A stretch of DNA of 64,000 nucleotides from positions 23,754,906 through 23,818,905 of the forward strand of contig CM026423.1 of NCBI GenBank assembly GCA_014871385.1. The letters are read 5' to 3'. The position numbers and the translations under genes were made by a program. Positions 1 through 12,144 of the stretch are shown in pieces (position 1 is the first letter of the stretch; each line of letters opens with the position of its first letter). Under the pieces are notes generated by a model that saw nothing but the letters and a program-made list of their open reading frames with translations, was not told the origin of the DNA and did no database searches. The stretch is from Ceratodon purpureus (lineage: Eukaryota > Streptophyta > Bryopsida > Pseudoditrichales > Ditrichaceae).

Positions 1-28
1 AAAAAATTGACAATAGTACACATCGCAT

Positions 29-57
29 AAGGGGTATTTAAGTAATTATGGACAAAA
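29..57 (+). repeat. Left terminal inverted repeat of element C
   Basis: The 29-bp end begins AAGGGGTATTTAAGTAAT and matches the reverse complement of 15819-15847 except at three positions. It is preceded by GCAT. Confidence 0.75.
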
Positions 58-265
58 CGCTCAATTATGGACTACTTTGCATCATCAGTAGACGTCCAAT
101 TCATGTGTTATCCCTCAAATTAAAAGACAAAGATGTCAAATATTATGAAAAAATGCATTCCGTTTACAAGGGATAAATCATTTGAGTGAATTTATTATAA
201 TGTTGAATAGAGGACATCCCAGTCCCACTGTCATGGCCGAATCTCTCGGCGAGTGGCTGACTGAG

Positions 266-320
266 AACCCTAAACCCTAGAAACCCTAAACCCTAGAAAC
301 CCTAAACCCTAGAAACCCTA
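266..320. repeat. Short telomere-like repeat array
   Basis: There are three and a half copies of a 16-bp unit made of CCCTAAACCCTAG plus AAA, close to the plant telomere repeat CCCTAAA. The array is only about 55 bp and lies inside element C, so it is an interstitial motif and not a chromosome end. Confidence 0.8.
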
Positions 321-610
321 TCCTTAGAAATCTATCTGTTCTAATAAAAGGAAATACTTGCTCTGCAAAATGTGGATCTGTGAAGTGAAAGCGGGTGAAG
401 GGAAGATCGTCGGCGACCCGCTGAGTGGACACGACTGCCAGGCATCTCACATTGGGGTGTCCGTCTGTGAGGACTCCGGAGTCGTCGTTTAGAATGAACA
501 GTATTCACGGTCACAACAAATGGAAGTCCTTTGTAGTCGGCTGGCCGCCGACTAGGAGAGCCAACCTCTTCCTCACTGAACCGACCTCTGGAATCTGAAA
601 TACATATAAA

Positions 611-907
611 GATGATGAGGAAATAAGTCCTAGTCCTCGTGATAAAATGATGAGTAAGCTAGTCCTAGTCGGCTATCAGCCGAGTAGGAGAGTAGGGGCT
701 ACTAGTCCTAATGATGAGTAAATAAGTCCTAGTCCTAATGATGCAAATGATGAGTAAGCTAGTCCTAGTCGGCTACCAGCCGAGTAGGAGAGTAGGGGCT
801 ACTAGTCCTAATGATGAGTAAATAAGTCCTAGTCCTAATAATGCAAATGATGAGTAGGCTAGTCCTAGTCGGCTACCAGCCGAGTAGGGGAGTAGGGGCT
901 ACTAGAC
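611..907. repeat. Three tandem copies of a 100-bp unit
   Basis: The sequence repeats with an exact 100-bp period (for example TGAGTAAGCT at 651 and 751, TGAGTAGGCT at 851). Each unit contains a small dyad TCGGCTAYCAGCCGA related to the palindrome family found throughout element C. The array is subterminal, so it may hold transposase binding sites. Confidence 0.85.
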
Positions 908-1081
908 TAGGTCGACGTTGGCAATTAGTCGTCCAGAAAACCCTAGAGAAGTGGATTACTAGAATGTTTAGCAGTTTACTAGACGAACTCGTCGGCTGTC
1001 CACTGTAGAAGAAGGTCGCATACTGTAGAAGCAGGTCGCATACTGTAGAAGTAGTCGCATATTGTCCAATATTTTGTCGTT

Positions 1082-1603
1082 ATGGTGAGGCGTGGTAGCA
1101 ATGTGAGACCACTGGGTTATCAGGAGTCACCGGCTGACCTCGAGGAGCTCCGGCCATGGTATAGAGCGGTGGTCGCCCGTTCTCGCAACACCGCCATTCC
1201 ACGTTTCAAGTACATCACACGCCTTCTGCAGCCAGGTGCGGTGTGGTTTTGGAGTATTGCTCACACCATAGAGTTGTTGGAGATCGCTGACGCTTCCGGC
1301 ATCGCCTTCCCACTGACATTCGAGGAGTCCGAGGAGTCTGAGGAGTCCGAGAGTGTTGGCAGCATTCACTTCAGCCACACAGGGGAGGTGTCAACGCAGA
1401 CCATGTCAACGGCAGGGTGGCTCCGCATTGTTGGCGAAGCATACGACAACTTGGAGGGTGCTGGAAGTCGGTGCTCTGGCCAAGATCAGTGGTGCGGAGG
1501 GAACGCAAGCCCGCAGTCCACGTATTCGTCGTTTGGATCCGTGCATCCATCCGTCGATACTGGGTGTAGTGCTGTCCGAGCCAAGTCTACTGCGAAGGAC
1601 TGA
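1082..1603 (+). CDS. Hypothetical 173-aa protein
   Basis: This open frame starts with ATG and ends with TGA. I do not recognise the protein. A run of Glu-Ser-Glu repeats lies near residues 80-92, and the C-terminal third is Ser/Gly-rich and low in complexity. It sits between the subterminal repeats of element C and the convergent DUF7869 gene, so it could be a small accessory gene of the element. The frame may also be a chance opening, because GC content is raised here and no homologue is present in elements A or B. Confidence 0.35.
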   Translation: MVRRGSNVRPLGYQESPADLEELRPWYRAVVARSRNTAIPRFKYITRLLQPGAVWFWSIAHTIELLEIADASGIAFPLTFEESEESEESESVGSIHFSHTGEVSTQTMSTAGWLRIVGEAYDNLEGAGSRCSGQDQWCGGNASPQSTYSSFGSVHPSVDTGCSAVRAKSTAKD

Positions 1604-2237
1604 TCGCTTCATGGCGTTGGCGACCATCTGCAGCTTTTTGGTTTTTTGGCTTTAGGGTGAATTACTGTGTGTTAGAACTGTCCAGCTCGTTTTCAATAGA
1701 GCTGCTTCACACACTCGGATAGTTGTAGAATTCATGGTTAGTATTTGTTACTGAGGCTTTAGGAGTAGTGGCATCTCTGATGTATACACAATACAAAGTA
1801 ACATGTAAAGGGCGGAACACTACCGTTGTACTCCGATAAGAATATAATGAAATGGATAAATATTTTTTCCCAGTTTCTCAAAGCGCATAGTGGTTCTACC
1901 AATGTTGTGGAAAGCGTCGGCGGGCAGCCGACTAGAGTAACAGTGTCCACCGTAAAAATCACAGGCCATACAATATAGACCTGCCTCACAAAGTCACCGT
2001 TCATGATGCTTATCTAACATGGTTAGAGGCATCGGCGGACAGCCGACGACCACCGAAGAAGGAAAAGTAAGGTATCAGAACAACAAATAGAAGACAAAGC
2101 GTAATACATGACTAGTATTGGGTCAATGGTAGAATACAATTCTTATTCGAAGGAATCACAGTGTTTACAATATTCAACTATAACGTTTACAGAGGAAACC
2201 ATCACTAGCTACATCTTCTACAGCTAAGATCACAATC
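1604..2237. other. Non-coding interval between convergent genes
   Basis: I see no gene here. The stretch holds two copies of palindrome family 1 (1916 and 2031), and a third starts at 2238, abutting the stop codon of the DUF7869 gene. It probably contains the 3' ends of the two convergent transcripts. Confidence 0.6.
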
Positions 2238-2253
2238 GTCGGCGGGCAGCCGA

Positions 2254-5200
2254 CTAGTCTTCCTCCTCGTCATTCCAGTTCATCGAGATTCCATGCGATT
2301 CGAAGTTTGCCATGGCAGCAATCACAACATCTTCGGGTATTAGATGGGACTTTGGGGGCCCCTCATGCGTAGTTTTCTTGGTCCTATGAGTGTATACAAC
2401 GGATTTACACTCCACCCACTCCGCAAGAGTCAACTCCCTTTCCCACCGTCTTGTCCAGCACTCTCTCGCAACCTTCTTCTTACCTTCCTTCTTGCCCTTC
2501 ATCGGAGTCCACCATTCAACCTTGAACTTACCGTAATTAGGACCAGGCTCTGTTATAACAGGCTCTATCGCCCTACCCATCCAAATGGGTAGGTGGTCTT
2601 CCTTACACGGACGACAGAAAACCCAATCGCCACGTAAAACGTCACGATATGGGTTAAACACAGACTTCGGCCTAGAGTTTTTCGGACCACAGAAAGGATA
2701 GGGCTCCACCTCATCCTCGTCACCGGGACGAATATCCGGATCCGGTATATATTCGTCCTGTGCATCGAATGTGGTGACGTGGTCCCGCTTCCAGTCTGAG
2801 ATAGGCCAAAATCCTTCCTGTAAGGTGGCGGAATTGGGGGGCAGTGGCTCGTTGACCTCCTTTAAAATTCGCTCCCAATACAGTACATATGGTAACATGT
2901 CTTGTGCGTATTTCTTATCCCGAGCCATGCCAGTTCTCCAGTACTCAATGTACTTAGATAATCCACTTTTAATGAAATTTCTCTTCTCTGAACACTCCGC
3001 TGCCCTTGCCACCTCTTTATCCGCGTTCTTCTTGCCCTCATCGACTTCAACACTACCCCATAAGTGCTTATGAGGAACCGGTTTGGGATCACCGACGGGC
3101 AAACGTGGTTTACCCTCTTTGTCTGCCCTCCACATTTTCACGGGTTTGCCAGGTGGAAGCCATGACGGATCAGTTGCACGCTTCTTGTACCTCATTACGG
3201 GCCACCCCGCATCCTCCCCATCCTCCACCACATAGAACTTAAAAAGATGCATTTCACTGTGACCTTCTATCGCATTACCCCCGTCGTGATGAAAATCAGC
3301 AACGTAACTTTTGAAGTCTGCCACTTCCTGAACAACCTCTGGAATAAAGGCAACTGTCTTCTGAGAATCCATGAATGCCTTCATAAGGTCTGCAAGGCAG
3401 TATGTGTTCTTTCGCTTAATGAGTTTCGATAGGTGACTGAAGTGGGCGTCGATGTCCTCATGTGTGTGTCCCACAATCAGGAAACCAACTGTAACTTCCT
3501 TGAATATTCGCCTCGCCGTCAGCAACGAGCAGAATGCTAGAAGAAACCGGTTCTTGTTGTCCTTCGCAGAATTGTCAAGCTGGAGATACAACTTCTTCGG
3601 CAAAGGAACAGCAGGCCTACCAGGCAGAGGTGGAGTGAGTGGCTCATCTCTAGAAGGTGGAATTGAGGGGATGCAACGTGACGATCCATGCATTAGCGCT
3701 GCAAAGAATTCATTCTGTGGCGGTGCCTCGAAGAGTGCTTTTGACTCCCGGACAGGTAGTCTCTCCAAGGCACGGAATACCCTGCACAACGAGGAGATTG
3801 TGAAATTTGGGTCTCCTGGCCACAGGGCAGTTGCATAGTGTGCGTAGGCGCCATCTCCGTGACCGTGAGTCAGCATTCCAGTACAGGAAATTGGAATTTG
3901 ACCAAGCCCTGCCGTAGCCTTCGTGATACGTTGCATGCGGGGGATCGCTGTTTTCGATGTGTCCATCTTATCATGTATGATGCATAGGAACTCAGTAGGA
4001 CTCTGTATAGATTGGGTTGTCCATCCGTAATAAATGTTGCGACAAGCTCGCTGATAGTTCAAATGCCTGGTCCTATCCTCTGTCAAGCTCTGCCACTCGT
4101 CCGACCCTCTAGGATACTTGGCAATGAGTTCAACGAGGAAGTCACACTCAGTGCACTTGGAGAAATTACTTCCTACGGCCTTGACCTCAACATTGCGGAA
4201 GTACTCCTTCCTCATGCGACTAACGGAGGACTGCGAAATCAGCTTCGCGTTGCACTGCTCATTGACCTGAATAGCACAGAGTGAGGTCGATCAGTTGGGA
4301 AGTTCGTCATCCAGTCGGCGGGCAGCCGACGATAGTAATCAGTACAATTCAGTAAACTATCCAAAGTGAAAGAAGATGAGGAGGAACTTACGGCGTTGGC
4401 CATTTCGCGTATGTGATTCCAGTTCATCGCAGACGGGAGTACTTTGAGCGCGGCCACTCTCTTCTTGCCAATGATCTGAAACTCTTTGGGCATTTGGTCG
4501 GCATTCTCATTAACGATAGTGGTCAACGTCGCGCGGGCCTGGATTGTGTGAATCTGGGGACGATGTACACCGGAATTTCCGTGACTCCCACTGACACGAC
4601 CACTTCGGGCCGCAGCCTTGTAGCTGTAGTACGCGGATTTCGATACTCCGTGAATGATATACCACGCCACTTCACATACGTCAACGTTCGCAAGAGTAAC
4701 ATAGAGCTTCCGCTTGCCGGGTACAGTATGTAAGTGCCCTTGCACAGCGAAGGACATCTCTCGCCTCGCCTGGAATGTTGTTGCGTAAAATTTACGCCGA
4801 ATACTCACAGTATCTTCCCATCTAAAAGTCTGGCAACATCGGTCCTTGCAACAGCGCTTTGAGCTCACTAAGCGGCATTCAGCAGGGACAACCATTCGAC
4901 GAAGCTTAGTGGAAGAGACGTCATCTTTTTCGCGGACTTTCCTCCGCACCGATCGATAGGCATTCTTCGGGACACCATCCAGACCATCGTCCGCGTCGGC
5001 GTCTGCTAAATTCTCGGAGCAGTAAGTAATTATATCAGAGAGAAGGTGACCCCCTTCTAACCGAGTGTGAGTCAGACGCCATCTGAGAGTTGTCATCTGC
5101 AGATGATCGTCTTCAGAGACGAAGAGAACCCCAACCTCTGTATCCCCTAGGACTTCATCATCACATGCCTCGTCCGGTAAACATACTTGAATCATTGCTC

Positions 5201-6164
5201 TACCACGGACTGATAGATCATCATTAAGAAGTTCGACATACCGATTTCTCCAGAGGTGGCGGTGAGGATAAGAAGCATCTGGAGTGGAAGGAGTACCCGA
5301 GGTCCCGGAATCCGGACCCCAACAATGATCATCTGTTTCTACGTCGGATTCCCCTTGTTTAGACACATCGTCGTCACTGCTGATATTCATTGGAGACCTA
5401 GTCCCCAGATCCTGCTCAGACGGAGCGGAGTTGCTTTCATCAATTTCTTCATCTTCGTTCCCCAAGTGAGGCTCCGTCGGCGGGCAGCCGACGGGACATG
5501 TGCCAGCCAACGCGCCGTTCACAAGTGGACAGACCTTGTATCCACTCCAAAGTACCAATCGCCCCACAGCACACCCGATCGTTAACACATCCGGTAACTC
5601 GCAGAAAGCAGGTGTTTCAGAGAATTCTGGATTGACGGACGACACTCTCACTATTAGAAAGAAGCTGTGAGGAATCAAGAACCCCTCCCACGTTCCTTTA
5701 GGAGAGCACTCCATAATGACTCCAGCGGCAACACAACGCTTTGAGCCTCCGGATTCCTCGAGGAGCGCAACTTCCATCTGCTCTGCGAGGTCCAGGAATT
5801 CTTGAACGGGCTTGACATCTTCTTCAACATCCGTCGGCGGGCAGCCGACGGCCTTGATGTCATCGTCTTCCACCTCTCCGAAAGGCCTGAGGTCGGCCGC
5901 CTCCCACAATATCATTTGTCCTAAGCAGTTGCTCAAGGACTTCGCACCCTCATCCGGAAATGGTATATTCATTTCCATGCTGTCTGAAACCTCAATCACT
6001 TTTACCACCACCACTATAGGATCAAATTCTACAACACGTTGGATCACTGCCCTGCCTGCATAATAGAGCCCAGAATGAGTAAGGGCCACGACAACGCCCT
6101 TTTTAACCTTCCACCGCCCTGATCGGCCATTCCTTAGAAACGTCTGGATCGGCTCTACTTCCAT
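2254..6164 (-). CDS. DUF7869-type protein, candidate transposase of element C (two exons)
   Basis: Two exons, 6164-4392 and 4266-2254, join in phase 0 across a 125-bp intron (donor GTAAGT, acceptor ATTCAG) that contains one palindrome; the product is about 1261 aa. The N-terminal half holds two or three SH3-like segments (G-x-A...IQ-V...LP...ILW) and a Cys cluster (CCKDRCC, about residue 438). After the splice comes a FSKCTECDFL motif, then the core LQLDNSAKDNKNR (about 818) and GHTHEDID (about 856). From memory these fit the DUF7869 family, whose Asp/Asn/His-rich core suggests an RNase H-like fold. Two palindromes (5476, 5833) lie in frame in exon 1 and encode VGCPPT. I chose the first in-frame ATG at 6164; the frame stays open upstream to about 6254 without an ATG, so an upstream exon is possible. 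The transposase role is inferred. Confidence 0.75.
4267..4391 (-). other. Intron of the DUF7869-type gene carrying a palindrome
   Basis: On the minus strand the donor is GCC|GTAAGT and the acceptor ATTCAG|GTC. The family 1 palindrome at 4314-4330 sits in the middle. Splicing restores one frame across both exons. Confidence 0.8.
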
Positions 6165-7172
6165 TGGATAAGAGATGAAGACCTCGTCGGCGGACAGCCG
6201 ACAGGGTCGACGGGAAGTGTCCCCGCCGACGGAGTAAAATGTATCCGCCGACAACGAAGACGACTCGGCGGGCAGCCGACGCGGATCCTACGACTCGGAG
6301 TGTGCACAGAAATAGCATCCGCCGACGATGACGGACACGTCCGCCGACAGAAATTGCAGGGGACCTGAGTTGAGAAGCAGTATGATGTCCCTAACCTGTC
6401 CAATCAGAGACTCCTCTCAACCGTCCAATTAGAAACGATAGACGAAGACAACAGAAACGGCAACAGAAGGTGCGGGACAGTTAAGCACATGCGGGAATAA
6501 TAACGGTCCTCTCAGGAAACGTGTGCGTCAGGAGCACTCTCAGAGGGAATCGAAAGTGCAATGACAGAAATAGAATGAAGTATGCGCATCTGACGGGGGG
6601 TTAGTTATGAATTCCCAGGAGTACAAATTGGCGCCAGAATCGAATTCAATTTTGCGCGCCTTGGACAGATCAAGATCCCATCATGGCGGCGAGATGCCCC
6701 CGCCGTCACAGAACAATGTTGGTTCATTATTACGAATTTCAACGTGGCGATTGGACAGCTGTCATATCACATGCCCAGGCCATCATGACTGGGTGACGGA
6801 TTGAAAAAAAGTCAAAAGACGTCCCATCATCATCCTACGTGGCGTGATGGGACGGATGTTAGGGATGACCATCCATGCATGGATGGTATGTACATAGCCA
6901 TACGTCATGACCCATCGGGCGTGACGATTCAGTCTCGGGAGGTGGGGGTCTGCAGGGTATACACCCGCCACTCCCGACATTTCCTCCTCATTTCCAGCCT
7001 TCTCTTTCTCAGCTCTCTTTTGTCCTCTTCTCAGCGCTCCGCAGAGGTCGCGTCGGCTGCTAGGTTTTTCTGCGTCGGCTGCTAGGGTTGAGGGCGTCGG
7101 CTCCTTCACCTGCGCGCGTCGGCTGCTGTTCGAAGGTCATCCGCCGACGGTCAAAGGCCATCCGCCGACGAC
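6165..7172. promoter_or_regulatory. Divergent promoter region of element C with a 20-bp perfect palindrome
   Basis: This interval separates the DUF7869 gene (minus) from the ParB/methyltransferase-like gene (plus). At 6868-6887 there is a perfect 20-bp palindrome centred on CCATCCATGCATGGATGG, unrelated to palindrome family 1 and suitable as a binding site for a dimeric regulator. Two family 1 copies (6186, 6264) lie next to the DUF7869 start. No clear TATA box was found. Open frames here look accidental. Confidence 0.5.
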
Positions 7173-10100
7173 ATGGCAGCCTCCGAGAGTGGGTAAGTTG
7201 TCCAGTCGGCTGTCCGCCGACGCTCCCCTTCTTGAGTCCTTCAAGTTTTCAATTTCTCGCCTGGGTTTGTCCCTCCCGTCGGCTGTCCGCCGACACCACC
7301 CCTGCTTTTGTCCTTCGTGTTTCTGTTTTCTCGCATGAGTTTGTTCCTCTCGTCGGCTGTCCGCCGACGCCACCCCTGCTTTTGTCCTTCGTGTTTCTGT
7401 TTTCTCGCATGGGTTTGTCCCTCCCGTCGGCTGTCCGCCGACGCCACCCCTTCTTTTGCCCTTCATGTTTTGTGTTCTATCGCATGGGGTTGTTCCTCCC
7501 GTCCGCTGACCGCCGACGCCACCCCTTTCTGAGTCCTTCATGTTTTGTGTTCTGTCGCATGGTGTTGTTCCTCCCGTCGGCTGACCGCCGACGCCACCCC
7601 TTTCTGAGTCCTTCATTTTTCTATTTTCTCACATGGGTTATTCCCCCCGTCGGCTGTCCGCCGATGGGGAGGGCGTGTCCATCCGCCCCGTCGGCTGTCC
7701 GCCGATGGAGTGAGAATCTGATGGTCTAATCTTGTGATTCTAATTTTGCAGGGCGAAGGTCGACTCCACCGCAAAACCGAATGGGTTACGGTGGCTCTGT
7801 GACAAGCTTGTTGATCCTGAAGTAGAAATACTCGCACGGGGCTTGAAACCGAGGGTGACATTCCTCGCTGATTCGAAGATAACGGAGTGGGGCATCACCT
7901 GGCGTGACACTCCCATGTCGCTGGGCTTCGTGACCAAAATAGGTCAGAAGCAAATGGCAGGTGGACCAAGATTTGAGATTATTGGTGCCAGGGAATGCGA
8001 CGATGAGGACAACGTGTGCTTGGTGTTTGCATCGGTTCCTGTCACGGAGGGCACACCAGTGGACTGCTTCGCGGTTGTAATTCCGGTTGAGAAGTGCATG
8101 GACGGCTTGTGCTCTAAAGAAGTACAGGATGCGGCTACTTGGGGCAGGGGCGAGAACATAGCTGTTGAACAGATACTCGACGTGATTGATACGCTCGGGG
8201 ACAAAGTGATGGAAGAGAAGACGAAGAACTTGGTTAAGCCTGCAGCAAAGAAAAGAGGCGGCCGCAAGTCTGCTGTAGAAGCGGGCACTGGTACAGTCAC
8301 CCCCGAGACCGGAGAGACACAGACGACAGGGGAGTCATCGAGAAGGAAGAAGGGAAAGGCAGCGGCTGCTGAGGGCGAGGGTGGGAAGAAGAAAGGTGGG
8401 AAGAAGGAAGAGAAGAAGCAGACCGTGGCGGAAGCTCTCATGCTCGCAAACAATCTTACTTCCAAAACAAAGGACACCGACGTCCTTGCCATGTACCAGA
8501 CGTTGGAGGAGGGACTTGGGCCCTGCTTCCCCAACGGGCAACGTGCCCTTCCTTGTCAGATTCCATATAACAGGATACACATAGCTCCCGACGAATTCAA
8601 GTACAGAGCGATATTCAGGAAGAGGCAGGATCAGATAAGTCTTTTCTACAAAGGACTTGGAGCAATCCGGAAGAAGCCCGAGCTGTACTGCCTTCCTATG
8701 AGTGGTGACCCCAGAGTAAAGGATCCAGTGACGGGCGAGATTAAGCTTAAAGGCTTGGAAGGACTTCTTCGACCTTGGATGGCCCTAAATATCAAGTATT
8801 CACTTACACTGGATGACGGCACATCTAAGCAGATACCTTGGTATGAAGATGAGGGCATCCACTGGTACATAATTGGGGGCCAGCACACGTTTGAGGCTTG
8901 TCGAGAACTGGGAGAGAAGGAACCACTGGACTCTCCTATGCGGCAGTATTACCTTAACCACGACATCATTCCTGTATATGCTGATAACAAGGATACCCTC
9001 ATTAAGGTCTCTAACGCATTAAACATCGAGGTGAAGGATAAAGTCGCCGAAGTAAGTTTCAGGTCCCAGCTGGCGAAGATGCGCGCCAAATGGATCGAGC
9101 GGGGGAGGATCGACAAGAAAGATGACTACAGCGCATGGAAGGTAATTCACATCTTCCTCTTTTCCTGTTGTTTCCATGTAGTTGAAAGTCGTCGGCGGAC
9201 AGCCGACGCTCAAGTGGTTCTCCGTATTGCAGAAGTGGGATTTATTTATCAATGTCCTTTTCTTCTTCCTTGCAGGAGTTCTGCAAGGAGTACCTCAGTC
9301 CGATTCTCGGAAAGTCCCCTACGTCGCAAACCTTCAAGTTGCCCTTAGTCTTCGTGTCTGACGAAACATACAACGAGTGGCAACTGGTGTTCGACGCCTG
9401 GGAGCAGGGGAGGATCATCGGGGAGGACGGTCTGAAACCAGGATTTCCCCCAAAGCCAGCCCGCCGGGACATAACATTCAACGACATGCAGTACGTGATC
9501 GGTCTTCGGGACCACGAATGCAAGAGGCTGGCGAAGGAAATTCTGGACCTTAAAGTGTACGTCAAGGTCACTGGGAAAGAGGTGGTTCAACGGGATGGAA
9601 CATCAGTGGAGAATTGGTGTAAGCGTGTGAAATTCGAGTATATTGTCCGGAACGAGCTCATGTGTATTTACAGGGGCTTTGCACTGAAGAAACCAGGGAC
9701 TGGGAAGCATATTGAGTGGAGCATGGATGACTGGAATTCCCTTGAAGTCGAGAAGGGGTTCAATGATACAATGGTTAGTAATATTCGGGCTGACTTGGAA
9801 GATAGTCCTGAGGGGAAGGAGTGGCTTAAGGGACGGAATCATCCGCTCACGCCGTCGCAAGGGCCAACACCGGAATTCTTCAAAGACATTGTGCAAAAGT
9901 ACTGGAAGTCGGATGTGGACCAGTCTTCGCAGTCGTCTGTACAGTTCGATGTTCGGATTGCAGAGGACCTGGGTGAAGTGTGCACAGCTCTTGACGTTCG
10001 CGGAGCATTCTCCTTCAACAAGGCGCAGTATGAGATGTTCGTGGTCTTTGGCTACGATCCAGCGGGAAAGGAGATGCCTAACATGCGACAACAACACATT

Positions 10101-11926
10101 ATAACTGTCGCTGAGAGGATTCACCGTGAGGTGGAGGAGGAGGTCATTCTGGATGGGGAGGTAGATACAATTAAGGTGAATAAGCTTGTCACCCCATCCT
10201 TGTGGCTACTCGATGCTGAGTGTAATCACACTCTTCAAGGCGTGTCAAGGCTGACGAGTAATTCGTGGACGGTTCATACTATGCAGTACTTCCCTGATAG
10301 TTCCGCCGGGTTTCAAAGGAGTTCTCTCATTGACTCTAGACCCAAGGTTCATGTGTCCGTTATGTATCCAAGAACAACGCCCGGGGATGCATGGAATACC
10401 TTCTCGGACTTCACTGGTTTGAAACGTTCGCTTCCTCCCTATGTGGACGAAGGAGAAGATCATCTTGGGGAGGATTGGTCAAATGGACACTGCCACGCTA
10501 GTTTCTCTTTCCTCCAATCTCTTCTGGAGAAAGCGATGCAGATTGAGGACGTTCGGGTGATCAATTGCTGGGGAGGGGGGAACGTCACGGCCCTCGCTCT
10601 GGTAAGTTACTGCAGTCTCTTCTGGTGCCTTCGCTGTTTGCTCACCGATCGTCGGCTGGCAGCCGACGCTGATTGAATCCTTCGTGTTTCTTGGGCAGAA
10701 GATGTCCTTAACCGTTTCGTCTTGTTCTGCTGCAGAAAAACCATTTGACTGTAATTGAGATCGTGCGTACCGAGGAAGAGAGATACGAAGCGCACTGTCG
10801 GGTTCGGAATATGACGTTCATTCCGGGCGTTTATAACGTGCCCGACCAAGCTCCAGTTCAGACCACGCAGTCTGGGGCCGGGCCGTCTGTCCCCGCCTCT
10901 GCTAGAGGCAGGACTGGCACTCTCACGGCTGCCGACTTGGGTGTGAATGCGGAGGAGGCCCATTTGGTCGGAAAGGGTGGATGTATGGGTTCGGGGAAGA
11001 CTGCGGGGGTTCGCTCACAGATTTTTCAGGACTCCGACGACGATGTCGACGAGGACCCACCAGATGTACCCGACCCAGACGTTGAAGATGAAGCTGGAGA
11101 TGGTGAGGAACAGCCAAGAAACGAGGACGACCAAGCTGAGGCTTTCATTGCAACTGGAGATGCAGAGGTAGAGGAGCGAGACAAGGAGGAATTAGACTAT
11201 GAACCAGAACCCGACGAATTACCACTGGAAGAATCGAATCCTCGTTACGTGAACCCACCGCTGTCGCAAGTTCTAGGGGAGCAAGGAACTGACTCCCTAA
11301 GCTTCGGTATTATTTCTCCTACATTTCAAGAGCAGGAGACTCCTCTCGCCGAGCCAGAACGTGATTTAGACCAGGCGGGGCGTCCAAAGAAGATGCAGGT
11401 TCCTCTAGCATCGAGGCCTGACGATGAAGTGGTTCTCCGTGTCCAGAAGACAACCCAGGAGCCTGCAGTGAGCATTGAAGGGCATGTTCCTCCTGCTGCC
11501 GTCGGCGGGCAGCCGACGGCAGACGAGCAAACCTCATCTAACCCCTTTGCCAAGACCAAGTTGACAGGGAAGTCAATCGCATTCGTCACTCAAGGTGTGA
11601 AGGGCGCAACTCGGATGATTGGCCCGGATGAGAACCCTCTGGTGAGGACACGATCAATGAAGAGAAGTAAGACCGATGGTACTGCGCAGGATTCCTCTCT
11701 TGTGGGTAACTTATCCCGTGATTCCTCAGGGGTTCAGGAAGGGGAGGAGTCCTCTGGGAAGGGCAAACGGAAGGCTGCTTCGAAGAAGACTTCCTCCAAG
11801 AAGGGCACATCTGGGGATCTGCTCATGAGTCCCAGGAATGTGGACGCTCCAGAGGACGTTCTGTCACCTCCGCGGGCATCCAAACGGGAGCCTAGGCTGA
11901 AGAAGCACAAAGGTGGAGGTCAGTGA
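7173..11926 (+). CDS. ParB-like / DNA methyltransferase-like protein of element C (four exons, 1308 aa)
   Basis: Exons 7173-7192, 7752-9141, 9276-10601 and 10736-11926 join with consistent phase; every intron begins GTAA and ends AG, and every intron contains family 1 palindromes. The protein starts MAASESG. Around residue 380 is WYIIGGQHTFEACREL, resembling the ParB GNHR/GERR box, with Thr in place of the final Arg. Lys-rich low-complexity sequence lies before it. Around 901-925, across the last splice, is a glycine-rich segment (CWGGGNVT, then HLTVIEIVRTEEERY) arranged like motif I of beta-class N6/N4 methyltransferases, but worn. The C-terminus is acidic, then Ser/Lys-rich, and includes one in-frame palindrome (11501). 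The gene is equivalent in layout to those of elements A and B, but much diverged. Activity is doubtful. Confidence 0.7.
7205..7706. repeat. Intron array of eight palindromes at about 74-bp spacing
   Basis: Inside intron 1 of the ParB-like gene, palindromes start at 7205, 7278, 7352, 7426, 7501, 7576, 7649 and 7690. The first seven are 73-75 bp apart because the whole unit (TCC-rich text, a TTTTCTCGCATGG-like stretch, then the palindrome) is tandemly repeated. The GT...AG intron removes the array from the mRNA. Regular spacing gives a dense cluster of identical candidate binding sites at the 5' end of the gene. Confidence 0.9.
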
Positions 11927-12144
11927 ATCAGGCGGTGGCCCAGTCCATCTTTTAAATGCCTGCATTGATAATTTAATGTAGTGATCGGGCTCTAGGATTG
12001 TGTTAGATGTATTTACTGCCAAATATGAAATGCCAAGTTGTACGCTTTCCCTTTTTTCAAATAATGTTGCTTGCAGGTCGGCTGTCCGCCGACCGTCATC
12101 CTAACCGTCACGTTTGTCCTCTGCTTCGTTTTCTGTCACTCCAG

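Noticed and set aside
266..320. Chromosome end (telomere)
   Set aside because: There are only a few 16-bp units, inside a transposon, with sequence continuing on both sides.
7205..7706. CRISPR-like array of short repeats at even spacing
   Set aside because: The spacers are copies of each other, the genome is eukaryotic, and the motif is dispersed elsewhere in the element.
7088..7729. 213-codon frame with repeated SAVRRR-type units
   Set aside because: It is the palindrome array inside intron 1 of the ParB-like gene; splicing from 7192 to 7752 gives a continuous and better frame.
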